A stretch of 33,971 nt of DNA from Ruthenibacterium sp. (GCA_020025255.1 JAHHSK010000014.1:1-33971), one strand, 5' to 3'; shown: positions 7,623-15,657, counted from the first letter of the stretch. Numbers and translations: made by a program. The notes: generated by a model from the sequence alone, not told the origin.

Positions 7623-7659
7623 ATGAAAGCCCCCAGTGCTTTGCACTGGGGGCTTTCAT
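7623..7659. terminator. Perfect 17-bp hairpin between convergent genes (likely bidirectional terminator)
   Basis: A left arm 7623-7639 and right arm 7643-7659 pair perfectly over 17 bp around a three-base loop, with a GC-rich core (GCCCCCAGTGC). It lies 57 bp beyond the stop of the ABC-F gene on minus and 216 bp beyond the NagB-like gene on plus. The plus side runs into CCTTTTCTGTTTCTG; the minus side has no T run. The ABC-F gene has no other terminator. Confidence 0.65.
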
Positions 7660-7715
7660 CCTTTTCTGTTTCTGCCTGCGCCTGTTTCGCGCTGTTTCAA
7701 TGGGGTATCCTGCGG

Positions 7716-9611
7716 TCAGTCTTCCCCCGGATCGAATGTTTCCAGTTCTTCCATGAGAGTTCCCCACTCATCCATAATTTCTTCCTGATGAAATTTGCTG
7801 TCATCTAATTCATCGCAAACTTCCCGCAGACGAACATGGTCACTCAAAACTGCCGGATCACCGATATCGCCTTCCAACTCCTGGATGCGCATTTCCAAGG
7901 ATTCCATTTCGTTTTCGAGCGCTTTAATCCGCGCACGCAGTTCTGCACGGCGGCGGCGCTGTTCCTTTCCGTATACGGGCTTCGCCTGTGTGGGCACGTT
8001 TTCGATCGGCTGCTCCTGCTGCTGCGCATCATGACGATGCATCATCGCCTGATAGTCCCGATAAAGCGTTGCTTTTCCATCTTCAATGAACAGAATCGGA
8101 CAATTCAGGCTGTTCATCAGATATCGGTCATGCGTAACTAAAAGAAGCGTGCCTTCGTAATCACGAAGTGCATCCCCCAAAGATTCCCGCGTATAAATAT
8201 CAAGGTGGTTCGTTGGTTCATCCAAGAACATAATGTTCGGCTTTTCCAGCAGGATTTCTGCAAAACGCAGGCGCGCCAGCTCGCCGCCAGAAAGCGAAGT
8301 GCACAACTTAAAAACGTCTTCCCCGCGAAAATTCAGCTTTGCAAGGTGGCTTCGCACTTCCAATTCCGTAAATTTGGGGTATTTATCCCAAATAGCGTGA
8401 ATGACGGAACTGCCGCCGCGGCGAAGCTGCTGCTGTTCAAATACAGAAGCCTTGGCGCCGCTGCCCAAACGCACCGATCCCCCTTGCGGACGCAGTCTGC
8501 CATCTAAAATGCGCAGCAGTGTCGATTTCCCTGCACCGTTCGGGCCTGCAATTATCAGGCGTTCGCCACGGTGAACAAGAAGATTCAAATCATCCACCAG
8601 TTTTTTTCCGCCCAATGTCATGGAAACGTGTTTTGCGGTCAGCACTTCATTATATGGTGTCACATCAAATTCAAAACGGAATTTCAGGTTCTTGTGCTGC
8701 GAGTGTGGTGCCTGTGTGATTTCCATTTTTTCAAGCTGCCGACGGCGGCTTTGTGCCATTTTAGTTGTCGATGCGCGCACCAGATTGCGTGCAACGTAAT
8801 CCTCCAGCTTTGCCGCCTTTTCCACATCGGCATCATGCTGCTTTTGCTGCAGCGCAACCATAGCTTCCTTTTGCGGCAAGTATGCAGAATAATTCCCTTT
8901 AAAAATGGTAAGGGCATGATTTTCGACTTCGAAAATACGATTGCACACAACGTCCAGGAAATAGCGGTCATGGCTGACAACAAATACCGCACCGCGATAA
9001 CTGCGAAGGTATTCTTCAAGCCATTCCATTGTTTCAAAATCAAGGTGATTGGTTGGCTCGTCCAAAATTAAAAGGTCGGGCTTTTGCAGCAAAAGCTTGG
9101 CAAGACACAGTCGTGTGTGCTCCCCACCGGAAAGAACCGCCACACTTTTGTGGTAATCCTTTTCCGGGAACGCCATGCCATTCAGGATTTTCTTGATTTG
9201 GATATCCATATGATACCCATCCGATGCATCAATAACCGACGAAAGCTCTGCGTGGCGTTCCAACAGCTGATGATTATCCGGTTCCTGCGCCATCTGTTTT
9301 TCAATCTGCTTCATTTCATCCATAGCGTCCAGCGTAGGACGGAATGCATTTTCCATTTCCCCGTATACAGTACACATCGGATCCAGCACGCTGTTCTGCC
9401 GAAGATATCCAACCGTAGCGCCATGTGCCAGTGTGATTTCACCGCCGTCTGCTTCCAGTTCGCCGGTTATAAGCTTGATGAGTGTAGTTTTACCGGCACC
9501 GTTTTCCCCGATAACCCCCACTCGATCCTGCGAATCGAGCGTGAAGCAAATATCCTTGAGACATAGTTCCGCGCCAAAATATTTTTGAAGATTTTGTATT
9601 GTTAAAAGCAT
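7716..9611 (-). CDS. ABC-F family ATPase (tandem ABC domains, translation-associated)
   Basis: A 631-residue soluble protein with two ABC ATPase domains and no membrane segment. First domain: Walker A GENGAGKT (35-42), signature LSGGE (160-164), Walker B LLILDEP (180-186). Inter-domain linker roughly 240-315, rich in Gln, Lys and Arg. Second domain: Walker A GPNGAGKS (356-363), LSGGE (440-444), Walker B IMFLDEP (460-466). The C-terminal 80 residues are a predicted coiled coil. ABC-F proteins bind the ribosomal E site and act as translation factors or protect against ribosome-targeting antibiotics. The closest named types are YdiF/Uup, and nothing here proves a resistance role. The leader has a 6-bp hairpin (9629-9645) and a 10-codon ORF (9653-9621) just before a weak ribosome site. 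Confidence 0.93.
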   Translation of the reverse strand: MLLTIQNLQKYFGAELCLKDICFTLDSQDRVGVIGENGAGKTTLIKLITGELEADGGEITLAHGATVGYLRQNSVLDPMCTVYGEMENAFRPTLDAMDEMKQIEKQMAQEPDNHQLLERHAELSSVIDASDGYHMDIQIKKILNGMAFPEKDYHKSVAVLSGGEHTRLCLAKLLLQKPDLLILDEPTNHLDFETMEWLEEYLRSYRGAVFVVSHDRYFLDVVCNRIFEVENHALTIFKGNYSAYLPQKEAMVALQQKQHDADVEKAAKLEDYVARNLVRASTTKMAQSRRRQLEKMEITQAPHSQHKNLKFRFEFDVTPYNEVLTAKHVSMTLGGKKLVDDLNLLVHRGERLIIAGPNGAGKSTLLRILDGRLRPQGGSVRLGSGAKASVFEQQQLRRGGSSVIHAIWDKYPKFTELEVRSHLAKLNFRGEDVFKLCTSLSGGELARLRFAEILLEKPNIMFLDEPTNHLDIYTRESLGDALRDYEGTLLLVTHDRYLMNSLNCPILFIEDGKATLYRDYQAMMHRHDAQQQEQPIENVPTQAKPVYGKEQRRRRAELRARIKALENEMESLEMRIQELEGDIGDPAVLSDHVRLREVCDELDDSKFHQEEIMDEWGTLMEELETFDPGED

Positions 9612-9690
9612 AGTTTTCTCTTACTTCTGCCGCATTCCCTGCGGCGATGACATGCAGAAAATCTACATGATAAATAATTTACGACAAGAA

Positions 9691-9729
9691 GAAACCGCCT
9701 TGGTGAAAAAAATTCCCCTCAGCGGTTTC
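9691..9729 (-). terminator. Possible terminator after the OadB/OadG-like pair
   Basis: GAAACCGC (9691-9698) and GCGGTTTC (9722-9729) form an 8-bp stem, 34 bp after the stop of the small OadG-like gene. The loop is long (23 bases) and contains a T7 run on minus; the downstream flank is T-rich (TTCTTG). It is plausible but not a textbook terminator. Confidence 0.35.
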
Positions 9730-9762
9730 GAACATCCCATTGGTATCAGGTTGCGCTGCTTC

Positions 9763-9876
9763 TTATTTGAAGAAACGATTCAAGAGCGATACTGCACCGC
9801 TGATGATACCCATAACAATAAATATCCCGCACATGCCCATAAGCATGACGCCAAGAGACTGCAATACCAAATCCAT
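9763..9876 (-). CDS. 37-residue OadG-like small membrane subunit
   Basis: A short gene on minus, starting 13 bp after the OadB stop, with GGAGG eight bases before its ATG. It encodes 37 residues, MDLVLQSLGVMLMGMCGIFI followed by VMGIISGAVSLLNRFFK. Essentially all of it is one hydrophobic helix (about 4-31) with a short basic tail. Position and composition match the OadG/gamma subunit that anchors decarboxylase sodium pumps, but full OadG proteins are about 80 residues or more. From memory, very short 'OadG-related small transporter subunits' are annotated next to OadB in other Firmicutes. It probably stabilises the OadB membrane subunit. The strong ribosome site and tight spacing make a real gene likely. 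Confidence 0.78.
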   Translation of the reverse strand: MDLVLQSLGVMLMGMCGIFIVMGIISGAVSLLNRFFK

Positions 9877-9889
9877 GACATGTACCTCC

Positions 9890-11083
9890 TTAAATTCTGG
9901 GAATCAGGTTCAGGATCAGACCGCCAGCGATAACGCTTGCAATTTGTCCGCCGACATTAACACCTGCAGCGTGCATCAGCAGGAAGTTCTGCGGATCTTC
10001 CTGCAATCCCATTTTGTGGATGACACGGCTGCTCATCGGAAATGCCGAAATACCGCATGCGCCAATCATGGGGTTGATCTTATTCTTCGTGAACAAATTG
10101 AGGAATTTTGCGAACATTACGCCGCCGATCGTATCGAATACGAAAGCGAACAATCCCAAAAGCATGATCATCAAGGTGCCAACGGAAAGGAACATATCTG
10201 CCTGCATCTGCGTTGCTACGGTGATGCCAAGCACGATCGTGATCAGGTTTGCAAGGGCATTCTGTGCTGTTTCCGAAAGGCTGTTAAGCACACCGCATTC
10301 ACGCAGCAAGTTGCCGAACATGAGGAATCCGATCAGCGCAACACTGCGCGGAGCAATCAATCCGGCAATAATGGTAACTACGATCGGGAACAAAATACGA
10401 ACCGTTTTGCTGACCTGCTTTGCTTCATACGGCATACGGATCATACGTTCTTTTTTGCTTGTGACCATACGGATTACCGGCGGCTGAATGATCGGAACCA
10501 GCGCCATATAGCTGTATGCTGCAACGATGATTGCACCAAGATATTTTGTACCGTAATAGTTGCCGACAAAAATCGATGTAGGCCCGTCCGCGGCACCAAT
10601 GATAGCCACGCTGGCAGCATCCTGAAGACTGAACATGCCCGGGAAGATCATATTGACTATGCATGCCAGTGTCAGCGTCATAAAGATGCCGAACTGTGCC
10701 GATGCGCCGAACAAAAGCAGTTTCGGGTTTGTAAGCAGCGGTCCGAAGTCGATCATTGCACCGATGCCGATAAACAGCAGCAGCGGGAACAATTCATTTG
10801 CAATACCTGCACGGAAAAGTTCGCTAAGTGCGCCGGGTTCCAACCCAAGTTCATGCATTTGGTCAATTGCCCCTGAAAGCGGCAGGTTGACCAGAATGGC
10901 ACCAAAGCCCATAGGCAGAAGCAGGCTCGGTTCCATATCCTTTTTGATTGCCAGGTAAATGAGTGTTCCGCCGATAGCCCACATTGTGACCATCTTAACA
11001 GCGGATAACGGGTCCAGCGACATTATGCCGCCGAACATGGCTGAAAAGAGTTCTCCAATAGCTTCCATAACATTCTTCTCCAT
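9890..11083 (-). CDS. oadB: Sodium-pumping decarboxylase beta subunit (OadB/GcdB/MmdB family)
   Basis: A 397-residue polytopic membrane protein, the sodium-translocating carboxybiotin decarboxylase beta subunit used by oxaloacetate, methylmalonyl-CoA and glutaconyl-CoA decarboxylases. The conserved sodium-site segment GAADGPTSIFVG carries D166. It is largely hydrophobic, with helix pairs throughout and a conserved C-terminal stretch with VGGQIASVIAGG. A start at 11068 (MEAIGELF) is also possible, because GGAG precedes it at better spacing than anything before 11083. Only the 37-residue gamma-like gene follows it; the alpha (carboxyltransferase) and biotin carrier subunits are not nearby, so which acid is decarboxylated is undetermined. 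In an anaerobe it would turn decarboxylation energy into a sodium gradient. Confidence 0.93.
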   Translation of the reverse strand: MEKNVMEAIGELFSAMFGGIMSLDPLSAVKMVTMWAIGGTLIYLAIKKDMEPSLLLPMGFGAILVNLPLSGAIDQMHELGLEPGALSELFRAGIANELFPLLLFIGIGAMIDFGPLLTNPKLLLFGASAQFGIFMTLTLACIVNMIFPGMFSLQDAASVAIIGAADGPTSIFVGNYYGTKYLGAIIVAAYSYMALVPIIQPPVIRMVTSKKERMIRMPYEAKQVSKTVRILFPIVVTIIAGLIAPRSVALIGFLMFGNLLRECGVLNSLSETAQNALANLITIVLGITVATQMQADMFLSVGTLMIMLLGLFAFVFDTIGGVMFAKFLNLFTKNKINPMIGACGISAFPMSSRVIHKMGLQEDPQNFLLMHAAGVNVGGQIASVIAGGLILNLIPRI

Positions 11084-11093
11084 TTTCCATTCC

Positions 11094-11139
11094 GGGGTTT
11101 TATCCCCTTTTTTAATTTAACCGCATGAAAATTTCATGC
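11094..11139 (-). other. Two small hairpins just upstream of oadB
   Basis: Between the hydrolase stop and the oadB start lie GCATGAAA/TTTCATGC (11123-11139, 8-bp stem, one-base loop) and GGGG/CCCC around a six-base loop (11094-11107). On minus neither is followed by T residues, so termination is unlikely in that direction; the second lies close to the first possible oadB start and could affect initiation. On plus the GGGG/CCCC hairpin is followed by T6, but there is no plus-strand gene to end. Confidence 0.35.
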
Positions 11140-11142
11140 AGG

Positions 11143-12099
11143 TTATTCCTTTGCATCGAGGTGTCCGCAACACCATTCTAAAAGATCTTTATATACTTCG
11201 CTGCGGTTTATTTCATTCAGAACTTCATGCCGTGCACCCGGATAAAGCTTCATGCTGACATCGTTGCAGCCGGCGGATTTCAAAAGATCAAACACTTTTG
11301 CTACGCCTTTGCCGTAATCCCCCACGGGATCGGCATCGCCGGAAACAAGCAGGATCGGGAGCTGCCTGTCTAACCGTTTTGCCCATTGCGGGCAGTTTAC
11401 GGTTTTCAAAATCCACAAAAGCTCATGAAAAGCGCTTGCTGTAAAAACAAATGTACACTTCGGATCATGAACATATTTTTCAACGATTCCTTCATCGCGT
11501 GTGATCCAGTCGCTTTGTGTTTTTGGCGATTCAATTTTCTTGAGATACTGTCCAAACGCCATTTTCTGCAGGAAATCAGAACGGAATGTCGGACCTTTCC
11601 ATCGCGAAACCAAGGCGGACAGCATCATGCCGAACCCTGCCATAGGATTCGGGCCGCCGGTGCCAACAAACAGCGCCGCCTGAAGCGTATCGGGATATCG
11701 TGCTGCGTATTCCCGTGCAAAGAAGCTGCCCATGCTGTGTCCCAGCAAAAAAAGCGGAAGTTGCGGATACGCTTTTCGCGCAAGGGTGTTCATGGTGTAA
11801 AGATCCTTCAGAATAAATTCTCCGCCGTTTTTTTCGGCAAAATAGCCGTCGATTCCATTTTCCCCGCTGCTTGTTGCGCCATGCCCCAAATGATCGTTCC
11901 CACACACAACAAAGCCGTTTTTCGCCATAAAAGCAGCAAAATCCGCATAACGATCTATATATTCACACATTCCATGGGAAATCTGTAAAATAGCGCGCGG
12001 CACAACCGCAGGGCAGACATAGTAATACGCAATAACGGTATCGGTTCCATTTGCCGATTTAAAGCTGATGACGCTTTTCTTTATTTCCGACATTTGCAA
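11143..12099 (-). CDS. Alpha/beta hydrolase, monoacylglycerol lipase/lysophospholipase type
   Basis: A roughly 318-residue serine hydrolase of the Hydrolase_4 (PldB/MGL) family. The nucleophile elbow is GHSMGS (S122 counting from the TTG), the acid is in GDADPVGDYGKG, and the His is in GARHEVLNE. The oxyanion region SHGMCEYIDRY and the NDHLGHG motif are typical. There is no signal peptide, so it acts in the cytoplasm or at the inner membrane face, probably on lysolipids or monoacylglycerols. The gene begins inside the 3' end of the YjjG-type gene: TTG at 12099 with GAGGG five bases upstream, or ATG at 12093. The 41-bp overlap implies translational coupling. Confidence 0.88.
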   Translation of the reverse strand: MQMSEIKKSVISFKSANGTDTVIAYYYVCPAVVPRAILQISHGMCEYIDRYADFAAFMAKNGFVVCGNDHLGHGATSSGENGIDGYFAEKNGGEFILKDLYTMNTLARKAYPQLPLFLLGHSMGSFFAREYAARYPDTLQAALFVGTGGPNPMAGFGMMLSALVSRWKGPTFRSDFLQKMAFGQYLKKIESPKTQSDWITRDEGIVEKYVHDPKCTFVFTASAFHELLWILKTVNCPQWAKRLDRQLPILLVSGDADPVGDYGKGVAKVFDLLKSAGCNDVSMKLYPGARHEVLNEINRSEVYKDLLEWCCGHLDAKE

Positions 12100-12799
12100 G
12101 TTCGCCCTCTTCCATTACAATTTGAAGAAGTTCCTCATAATTATGCACAATATAGGTCGGCTGCGGCCCTTCGGGCGCAAGCGGTTCATCCTTAAAATTA
12201 CACCAGCAGGTATCAATTCCTGCATTGATTCCACCCGCAATATCCGCCTTCAGCGAATCCCCGATCATCAAGACTTTTTTTCGGTTTTCAATTCCCAAGG
12301 TGCGGATCGCGGTATCAAATATCTTGCGCGCCGGTTTTGATGCCCCGACACGCCCGGAAATAAACACATCATCAAAATAGACCCGAAGCCCGGAGCTTTC
12401 CAATCGGCCGTTCTGCACCCGCTCTACTCCATTTGAAACGATAGCCAGCGTCGCCACTTCTGCAAGTTCCCGAATGGCATCTTCTGCGCCTTCGAATTTT
12501 TCCGCATGCAATGCGAGCTGCGAAAGGTAATGCTGATTGATTTTTACCGGATCCCCATGTGCACCAATCGCATCCAGCAGTTGTTCAAACCTTTGAACCA
12601 CAAGCTTTTCCTGACGAATTTTACCCTGTTCCAAAGCGTTCCACAGTTCTGTGTTGATCTGCTTATATTTCTGCAGTATTTCATCCGTATTCGGCAGCGA
12701 AAAATGGGCCAGTGTTTCACGAAAAGCCCCTTCCTCCGCTGCCTCAAAATCCAAGATTGTTCCATCTGCATCAAAAAGCAAGCAATAATAATGTGCCAA
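12059..12799 (-). CDS. HAD-family nucleotidase, YjjG type
   Basis: A 246-residue HAD phosphatase of the YjjG/YfnB group, which dephosphorylates pyrimidine and non-canonical nucleoside monophosphates. Motif I is FDADGT (9-14; the second Asp at 12), with Ala where many HADs have Leu, as in YjjG. Motif II is IVSNG, motif III the Lys in GASKPARKIFD, and motif IV GDSLKADIAGG. A helical cap of about 80 residues lies between motifs I and II. The start is TTG at 12799, supported by AGGAGA eight bases upstream and by no in-frame ATG near the first motif. A strong promoter (12868-12896) precedes it, so it heads a unit with the overlapping hydrolase gene. Confidence 0.88.
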   Translation of the reverse strand: MAHYYCLLFDADGTILDFEAAEEGAFRETLAHFSLPNTDEILQKYKQINTELWNALEQGKIRQEKLVVQRFEQLLDAIGAHGDPVKINQHYLSQLALHAEKFEGAEDAIRELAEVATLAIVSNGVERVQNGRLESSGLRVYFDDVFISGRVGASKPARKIFDTAIRTLGIENRKKVLMIGDSLKADIAGGINAGIDTCWCNFKDEPLAPEGPQPTYIVHNYEELLQIVMEEGELANVGNKEKRHQL

Positions 12800-12867
12800 C
12801 TTTATACTCTCCTAATTACGAGGCTGTACCTCATTTTCTGTATGAATTCGATTTGTACGATAAATCT

Positions 12868-12896
12868 ATTATGGATGATTTTCTCTCATTCGTCAA
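12868..12896 (-). promoter_or_regulatory. Sigma-A promoter of the YjjG-hydrolase unit
   Basis: On minus, TTGACG (12896-12891), a 17-bp spacer and CATAAT (12873-12868) match consensus at 5 of 6 positions each. It would give a leader of about 62 nt before the TTG at 12799. Confidence 0.75.
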
Positions 12897-12951
12897 CAGG
12901 CCATTTTGATTATTTTGCATCAATGACGCAAAGCGTCCGTCTTTTTGACAA

Positions 12952-13839
12952 TCAACGGCCAAAATTCAATGGAACCCTGCGCATCGGCGCACGTTCTTCC
13001 GTTTCCGGGCGGCGATCCAGCGTCAATGCCGGATGACTTTTCACTTCCTGCAAAATAGTTTTCAGCCCCGCTTCATTCAGGTGAAGTCCATCCGCTACAA
13101 CAAATTCCCGCTTTAAAAATCCATTTTGATCTTTCAACGCCTGTGCGGAATCAAGGAACATCAGCATTTCTTCGGTTGCCATTTCCAACAGAGCTTCGTT
13201 GAACGCATCGATCCTTTTTTGCGAAAGCTTAGGATATTGCGTATATTTCGCAATGGGAGGGATCGAATTGATAATGATATCACAGTAAGGATATGCTTGC
13301 TGAATCAGGTGCACCGCATTGCGATATTCCTCGATGAATTCGTCCACTGTGAAAAGGCCATCCGCATCATTTGTGCCGAACGTCATAACGATCCTGCGCG
13401 GCTTTGCTTTTGCCACTGCCTGCGGGATGGTATAGCTTTGATTATCCTCTTGAAAATACACGCAGGGAAAATCCTTTACACTTTCTACGCCGATTCCCTC
13501 CTGCGCCATGTAGTTTTCAAGCGGAACCAATCCATACACATAAAAACGAACGGTATTGGAATCCCCGATAAAAAGGGTCTGTTCCAGATAATCTTCGCCC
13601 GCTTCCTGCGAAGCCTCCAATAATCCAATGGGAATGGACGGCTGCAGTTCCAGCCATTCGATCGAACTCTGCGCTTGTTCGGATTCCTGCTGAATACTGC
13701 CTGCCATGATCGCAATAGCACCACTCACAAATGCAAAAAAACAAACGGCACACACAACCAGCATCCATACCGCCTGTCGCTGTCTTTGGGGAACGCGCTT
13801 CCAATTTTTCAGCTTGAACCGCACTGACGTATCGCTCAA
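12952..13839 (-). CDS. Membrane-anchored SGNH/GDSL hydrolase
   Basis: A 295-residue protein with a basic N-terminus (RFKLKNWKRVPQRQRQ), one membrane helix (about 24-46) and an extracytoplasmic SGNH-fold domain. The blocks are GDSN (S94), FGTND (N157) and DGLHLNEAG (D250, H253). Such single-pass SGNH proteins in Firmicutes are usually cell-envelope esterases or O-acetyltransferase/deacetylase relatives; the substrate is unknown. The start is TTG at 13839 with AAAGGA ten bases upstream. It follows the HAD phosphatase gene by 28 bp in the same direction, suggesting one transcript. Confidence 0.85.
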   Translation of the reverse strand: MSDTSVRFKLKNWKRVPQRQRQAVWMLVVCAVCFFAFVSGAIAIMAGSIQQESEQAQSSIEWLELQPSIPIGLLEASQEAGEDYLEQTLFIGDSNTVRFYVYGLVPLENYMAQEGIGVESVKDFPCVYFQEDNQSYTIPQAVAKAKPRRIVMTFGTNDADGLFTVDEFIEEYRNAVHLIQQAYPYCDIIINSIPPIAKYTQYPKLSQKRIDAFNEALLEMATEEMLMFLDSAQALKDQNGFLKREFVVADGLHLNEAGLKTILQEVKSHPALTLDRRPETEERAPMRRVPLNFGR

Positions 13840-13867
13840 ATACTCATATCCTTTCTATTCCAAAGCG

Positions 13868-14521
13868 TCAGGCTTGATAGTGTGCAAGCAGCCAGCTGCA
13901 AAGTTCGTTCGGAGCCTGCACCATGTGAATCGGTGCAAACGCCTCCAATTCCCCTGTTTTCGCATAACCATACTGTACGCCGACCGACGGCAGCCCACAG
14001 TCTGCCGCCCCTTGCATATCGTTATCCCGATCTCCAACCATCACAGCGGTTTTCCCCACCATGCACGGCTGAGACAGCACATGCCGGATCACCGCCGTTT
14101 TTGTATCCATGGATTCATCCTCGGAAGCCCCGCCTATATAATCAAAATACTGTGTCAGATTCAATTCCTGCAAAATCTGCTGGGCTGCGTAACGCACTTT
14201 GGATGTCGCAAGGCAGATCGTATAACCGGCACGGCGCAGCTGCTGGAGCATCGTTTCAACGCCTTCGTAGGGAGTTGTAAGCGCAGCACTTACCTCGGCA
14301 TAATGCCCGCGATACATTTCTACCGCTTGTTCCACCTCTTCCTTGGGCAGCTTCTTCAAAAAGCTTTCCCGCAAAGGAGGGCCGAGAAACGCCTGCAGCT
14401 CACTGCGCGGCACATTGACCCCATATTGCTGAAATGTATATTCAAAGCTTGCATAAATGCCCGGAGCTGAATCTATTAAGGTACCGTCCAAATCAAACAG
14501 CACTGCATTCAATTTTTTCAA
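13868..14521 (-). CDS. HAD-family phosphatase, phosphoglycolate phosphatase (Gph/PpaX) type
   Basis: A 217-residue HAD hydrolase. Motif I is FDLDGTLIDS (nucleophile D10, D12), motif II LATSK, motif III the Lys in MDTKTAVI, and motif IV GDRDNDMQGA. A helical cap C1 domain with LGPPLRESF, a Gph-family trait, lies at about 46-54. It probably dephosphorylates phosphoglycolate, a pyrophosphate-like substrate or a small sugar phosphate; the family is promiscuous. The start is TTG at 14521 with GAGAGG upstream. It sits 70 bp after the S66 homologue and 28 bp before the SGNH gene. Confidence 0.87.
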   Translation of the reverse strand: MKKLNAVLFDLDGTLIDSAPGIYASFEYTFQQYGVNVPRSELQAFLGPPLRESFLKKLPKEEVEQAVEMYRGHYAEVSAALTTPYEGVETMLQQLRRAGYTICLATSKVRYAAQQILQELNLTQYFDYIGGASEDESMDTKTAVIRHVLSQPCMVGKTAVMVGDRDNDMQGAADCGLPSVGVQYGYAKTGELEAFAPIHMVQAPNELCSWLLAHYQA

Positions 14522-14591
14522 AAAATGGCCTCTCTTTCATCCTGCTTATGGCAGCAGCCTAATTTTATCCTGCCATTGCCGTCATTTCGGA

Positions 14592-15509
14592 TTAGTATTC
14601 CAACACGCGCAAGCCACAGTTTGTGGCATCCAAATTCAAATTGACCCCAAACGGCAGAGAAAGCGTCTGTGCCACATTGCCGCACTGCACTGAACCCAGA
14701 ATCGGTTTTCCTTCATCCAACAGTAAATCAGCAAACACATCACCCAGCGTCATTGCCTGTTCTTCCCCTGCCAGCGCCTTGCAGTTTGCAAAGGCACCCA
14801 AAATGATTCCCGCACAGCAGCGCAGCTTCCCTGCCTGTTTGAGCATTAAAAGGCTTCTATCTATGCTGCGTGGTGTTTGATTGGAATCCTCCAAAAACAA
14901 AATCTTATCTTTTGTATTGATTTCATACGGCGTGCCCAGAGTTGCCGCAAGCGCAGTGACATTGCCGCCGGTAAGCGTACCATGGCTGATGCCTTTTGCA
15001 ATCGTGTGCATGGAACGCTCCGGCGGATTGGAAATCACCGGTTCTCTTATCCCGAAAATGGCATTGCTCAAAGACGTTTTGGTGTAGTCATCTGCCTGTG
15101 CCAGCGCAGTGATCGAAACGGGTGTGTAATAGGTTGCAAAATCACAGTGCTGATTCAGCATCCTGTGCAGCACGGTGGCATCCCCGCTGCCGCAGAAAAC
15201 CTTTGGGTTTTTGCGGATTTCATTCCAATCGATACGGTCTAAAATGCGGTGTGCGCCATAGCCGTCTGCGATACAGAACACCCCTTGAATCGAAGGGTCA
15301 GAAAAAGCATTCGTGAAATCGTCTGCTCGTTCTCTGCTGTAACCTGCAAGATATCCCGGACGCATCGTGCACGATGAAAAGACAACCGGTTCCAGTCCAA
15401 GCGCCCGCACATTTGCCGTTGCTGCGGCCAATGCCGTTTCCGATACCGGGCCAGAGGGGGCGATCAGGGCAACGCGTGCGCCCTCAGTCAATGGATTTGG
15501 AATTTTCAT
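14592..15509 (-). CDS. S66-family (LD-carboxypeptidase/MccF) homologue lacking the catalytic Ser and His
   Basis: A 305-residue S66 fold protein; active relatives cleave muropeptide LD bonds or microcin C. The family outline is intact: an N-terminal VALIAPSGPVSE strand, GYGAHRIL (about 84-90), GGNVTAL (181-187) with GTPYE, FLEDS with the triad Glu (E207), and a final SLPFGV. The nucleophile elbow, usually G-x-S-D, reads GSGD (107-110), placing Gly at the Ser site. The usual GH near the end reads CGN (276-278), replacing the triad His with Asn. Both are clear in the codons. It may be a pseudoenzyme that binds muropeptides or a regulator. Start 15509 is preferred over 15515 because AAAGGAG is correctly spaced only for it. 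Confidence 0.87.
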   Translation of the reverse strand: MKIPNPLTEGARVALIAPSGPVSETALAAATANVRALGLEPVVFSSCTMRPGYLAGYSRERADDFTNAFSDPSIQGVFCIADGYGAHRILDRIDWNEIRKNPKVFCGSGDATVLHRMLNQHCDFATYYTPVSITALAQADDYTKTSLSNAIFGIREPVISNPPERSMHTIAKGISHGTLTGGNVTALAATLGTPYEINTKDKILFLEDSNQTPRSIDRSLLMLKQAGKLRCCAGIILGAFANCKALAGEEQAMTLGDVFADLLLDEGKPILGSVQCGNVAQTLSLPFGVNLNLDATNCGLRVLEY

Positions 15510-15540
15510 AGTCATGCTCCTTTACAATAAGGTATAAATA

Positions 15541-15609
15541 TCAGACACCGCTCCTCTTTCCTAAAAAAGATAAGCAGAAATTATTCTTATCAGCAGCCGC
15601 CCCAGACAT
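15541..15609 (-). CDS. Possible 22-codon leader ORF before the S66 gene
   Basis: An ATG at 15609 on minus, six bases after AGGA, opens 22 codons (beginning MSGAAADKNNFCL) ending in TGA 32 bases before the S66 start. The terminator-like hairpin at 15563-15591 lies inside it, so ribosome progress could affect that hairpin. There is no protein family evidence and it may be chance. Confidence 0.25.
   Translation of the reverse strand: MSGAAADKNNFCLSFLGKRSGV
15563..15591 (-). terminator. Terminator-like hairpin inside the S66 leader (possible attenuator)
   Basis: On minus GATAAG (15591 to 15586 region), an 11-base loop and CTTATC are followed directly by TTTTTT. It sits between the predicted promoter and the S66 start. 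A GC-rich hairpin (GCAGCC/GGCTGC, 15593-15630) precedes it. The rest of the 15510-15885 gap holds the promoter at 15658 and the M42 gene terminator at 15828; no other gene is visible. Confidence 0.45.
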
Positions 15610-15657
15610 TCGTTTCCTGTCGCAGGCTGCCGCTAAAAAAATGCAATATCAAGTATT

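Noticed and set aside
9740..10876. A 378-codon open frame on plus opposite oadB
   Set aside because: It is the complement of a clear membrane protein gene; its Asp/His/Arg-rich product is a typical shadow.
12925..12945. GACGC-AAA-GCGTC hairpin followed by CTTTTTG on plus
   Set aside because: It would terminate plus-strand transcription, but no plus-strand gene lies nearby; on minus it lacks a T run. Probably chance or a weak end for the SGNH transcript.
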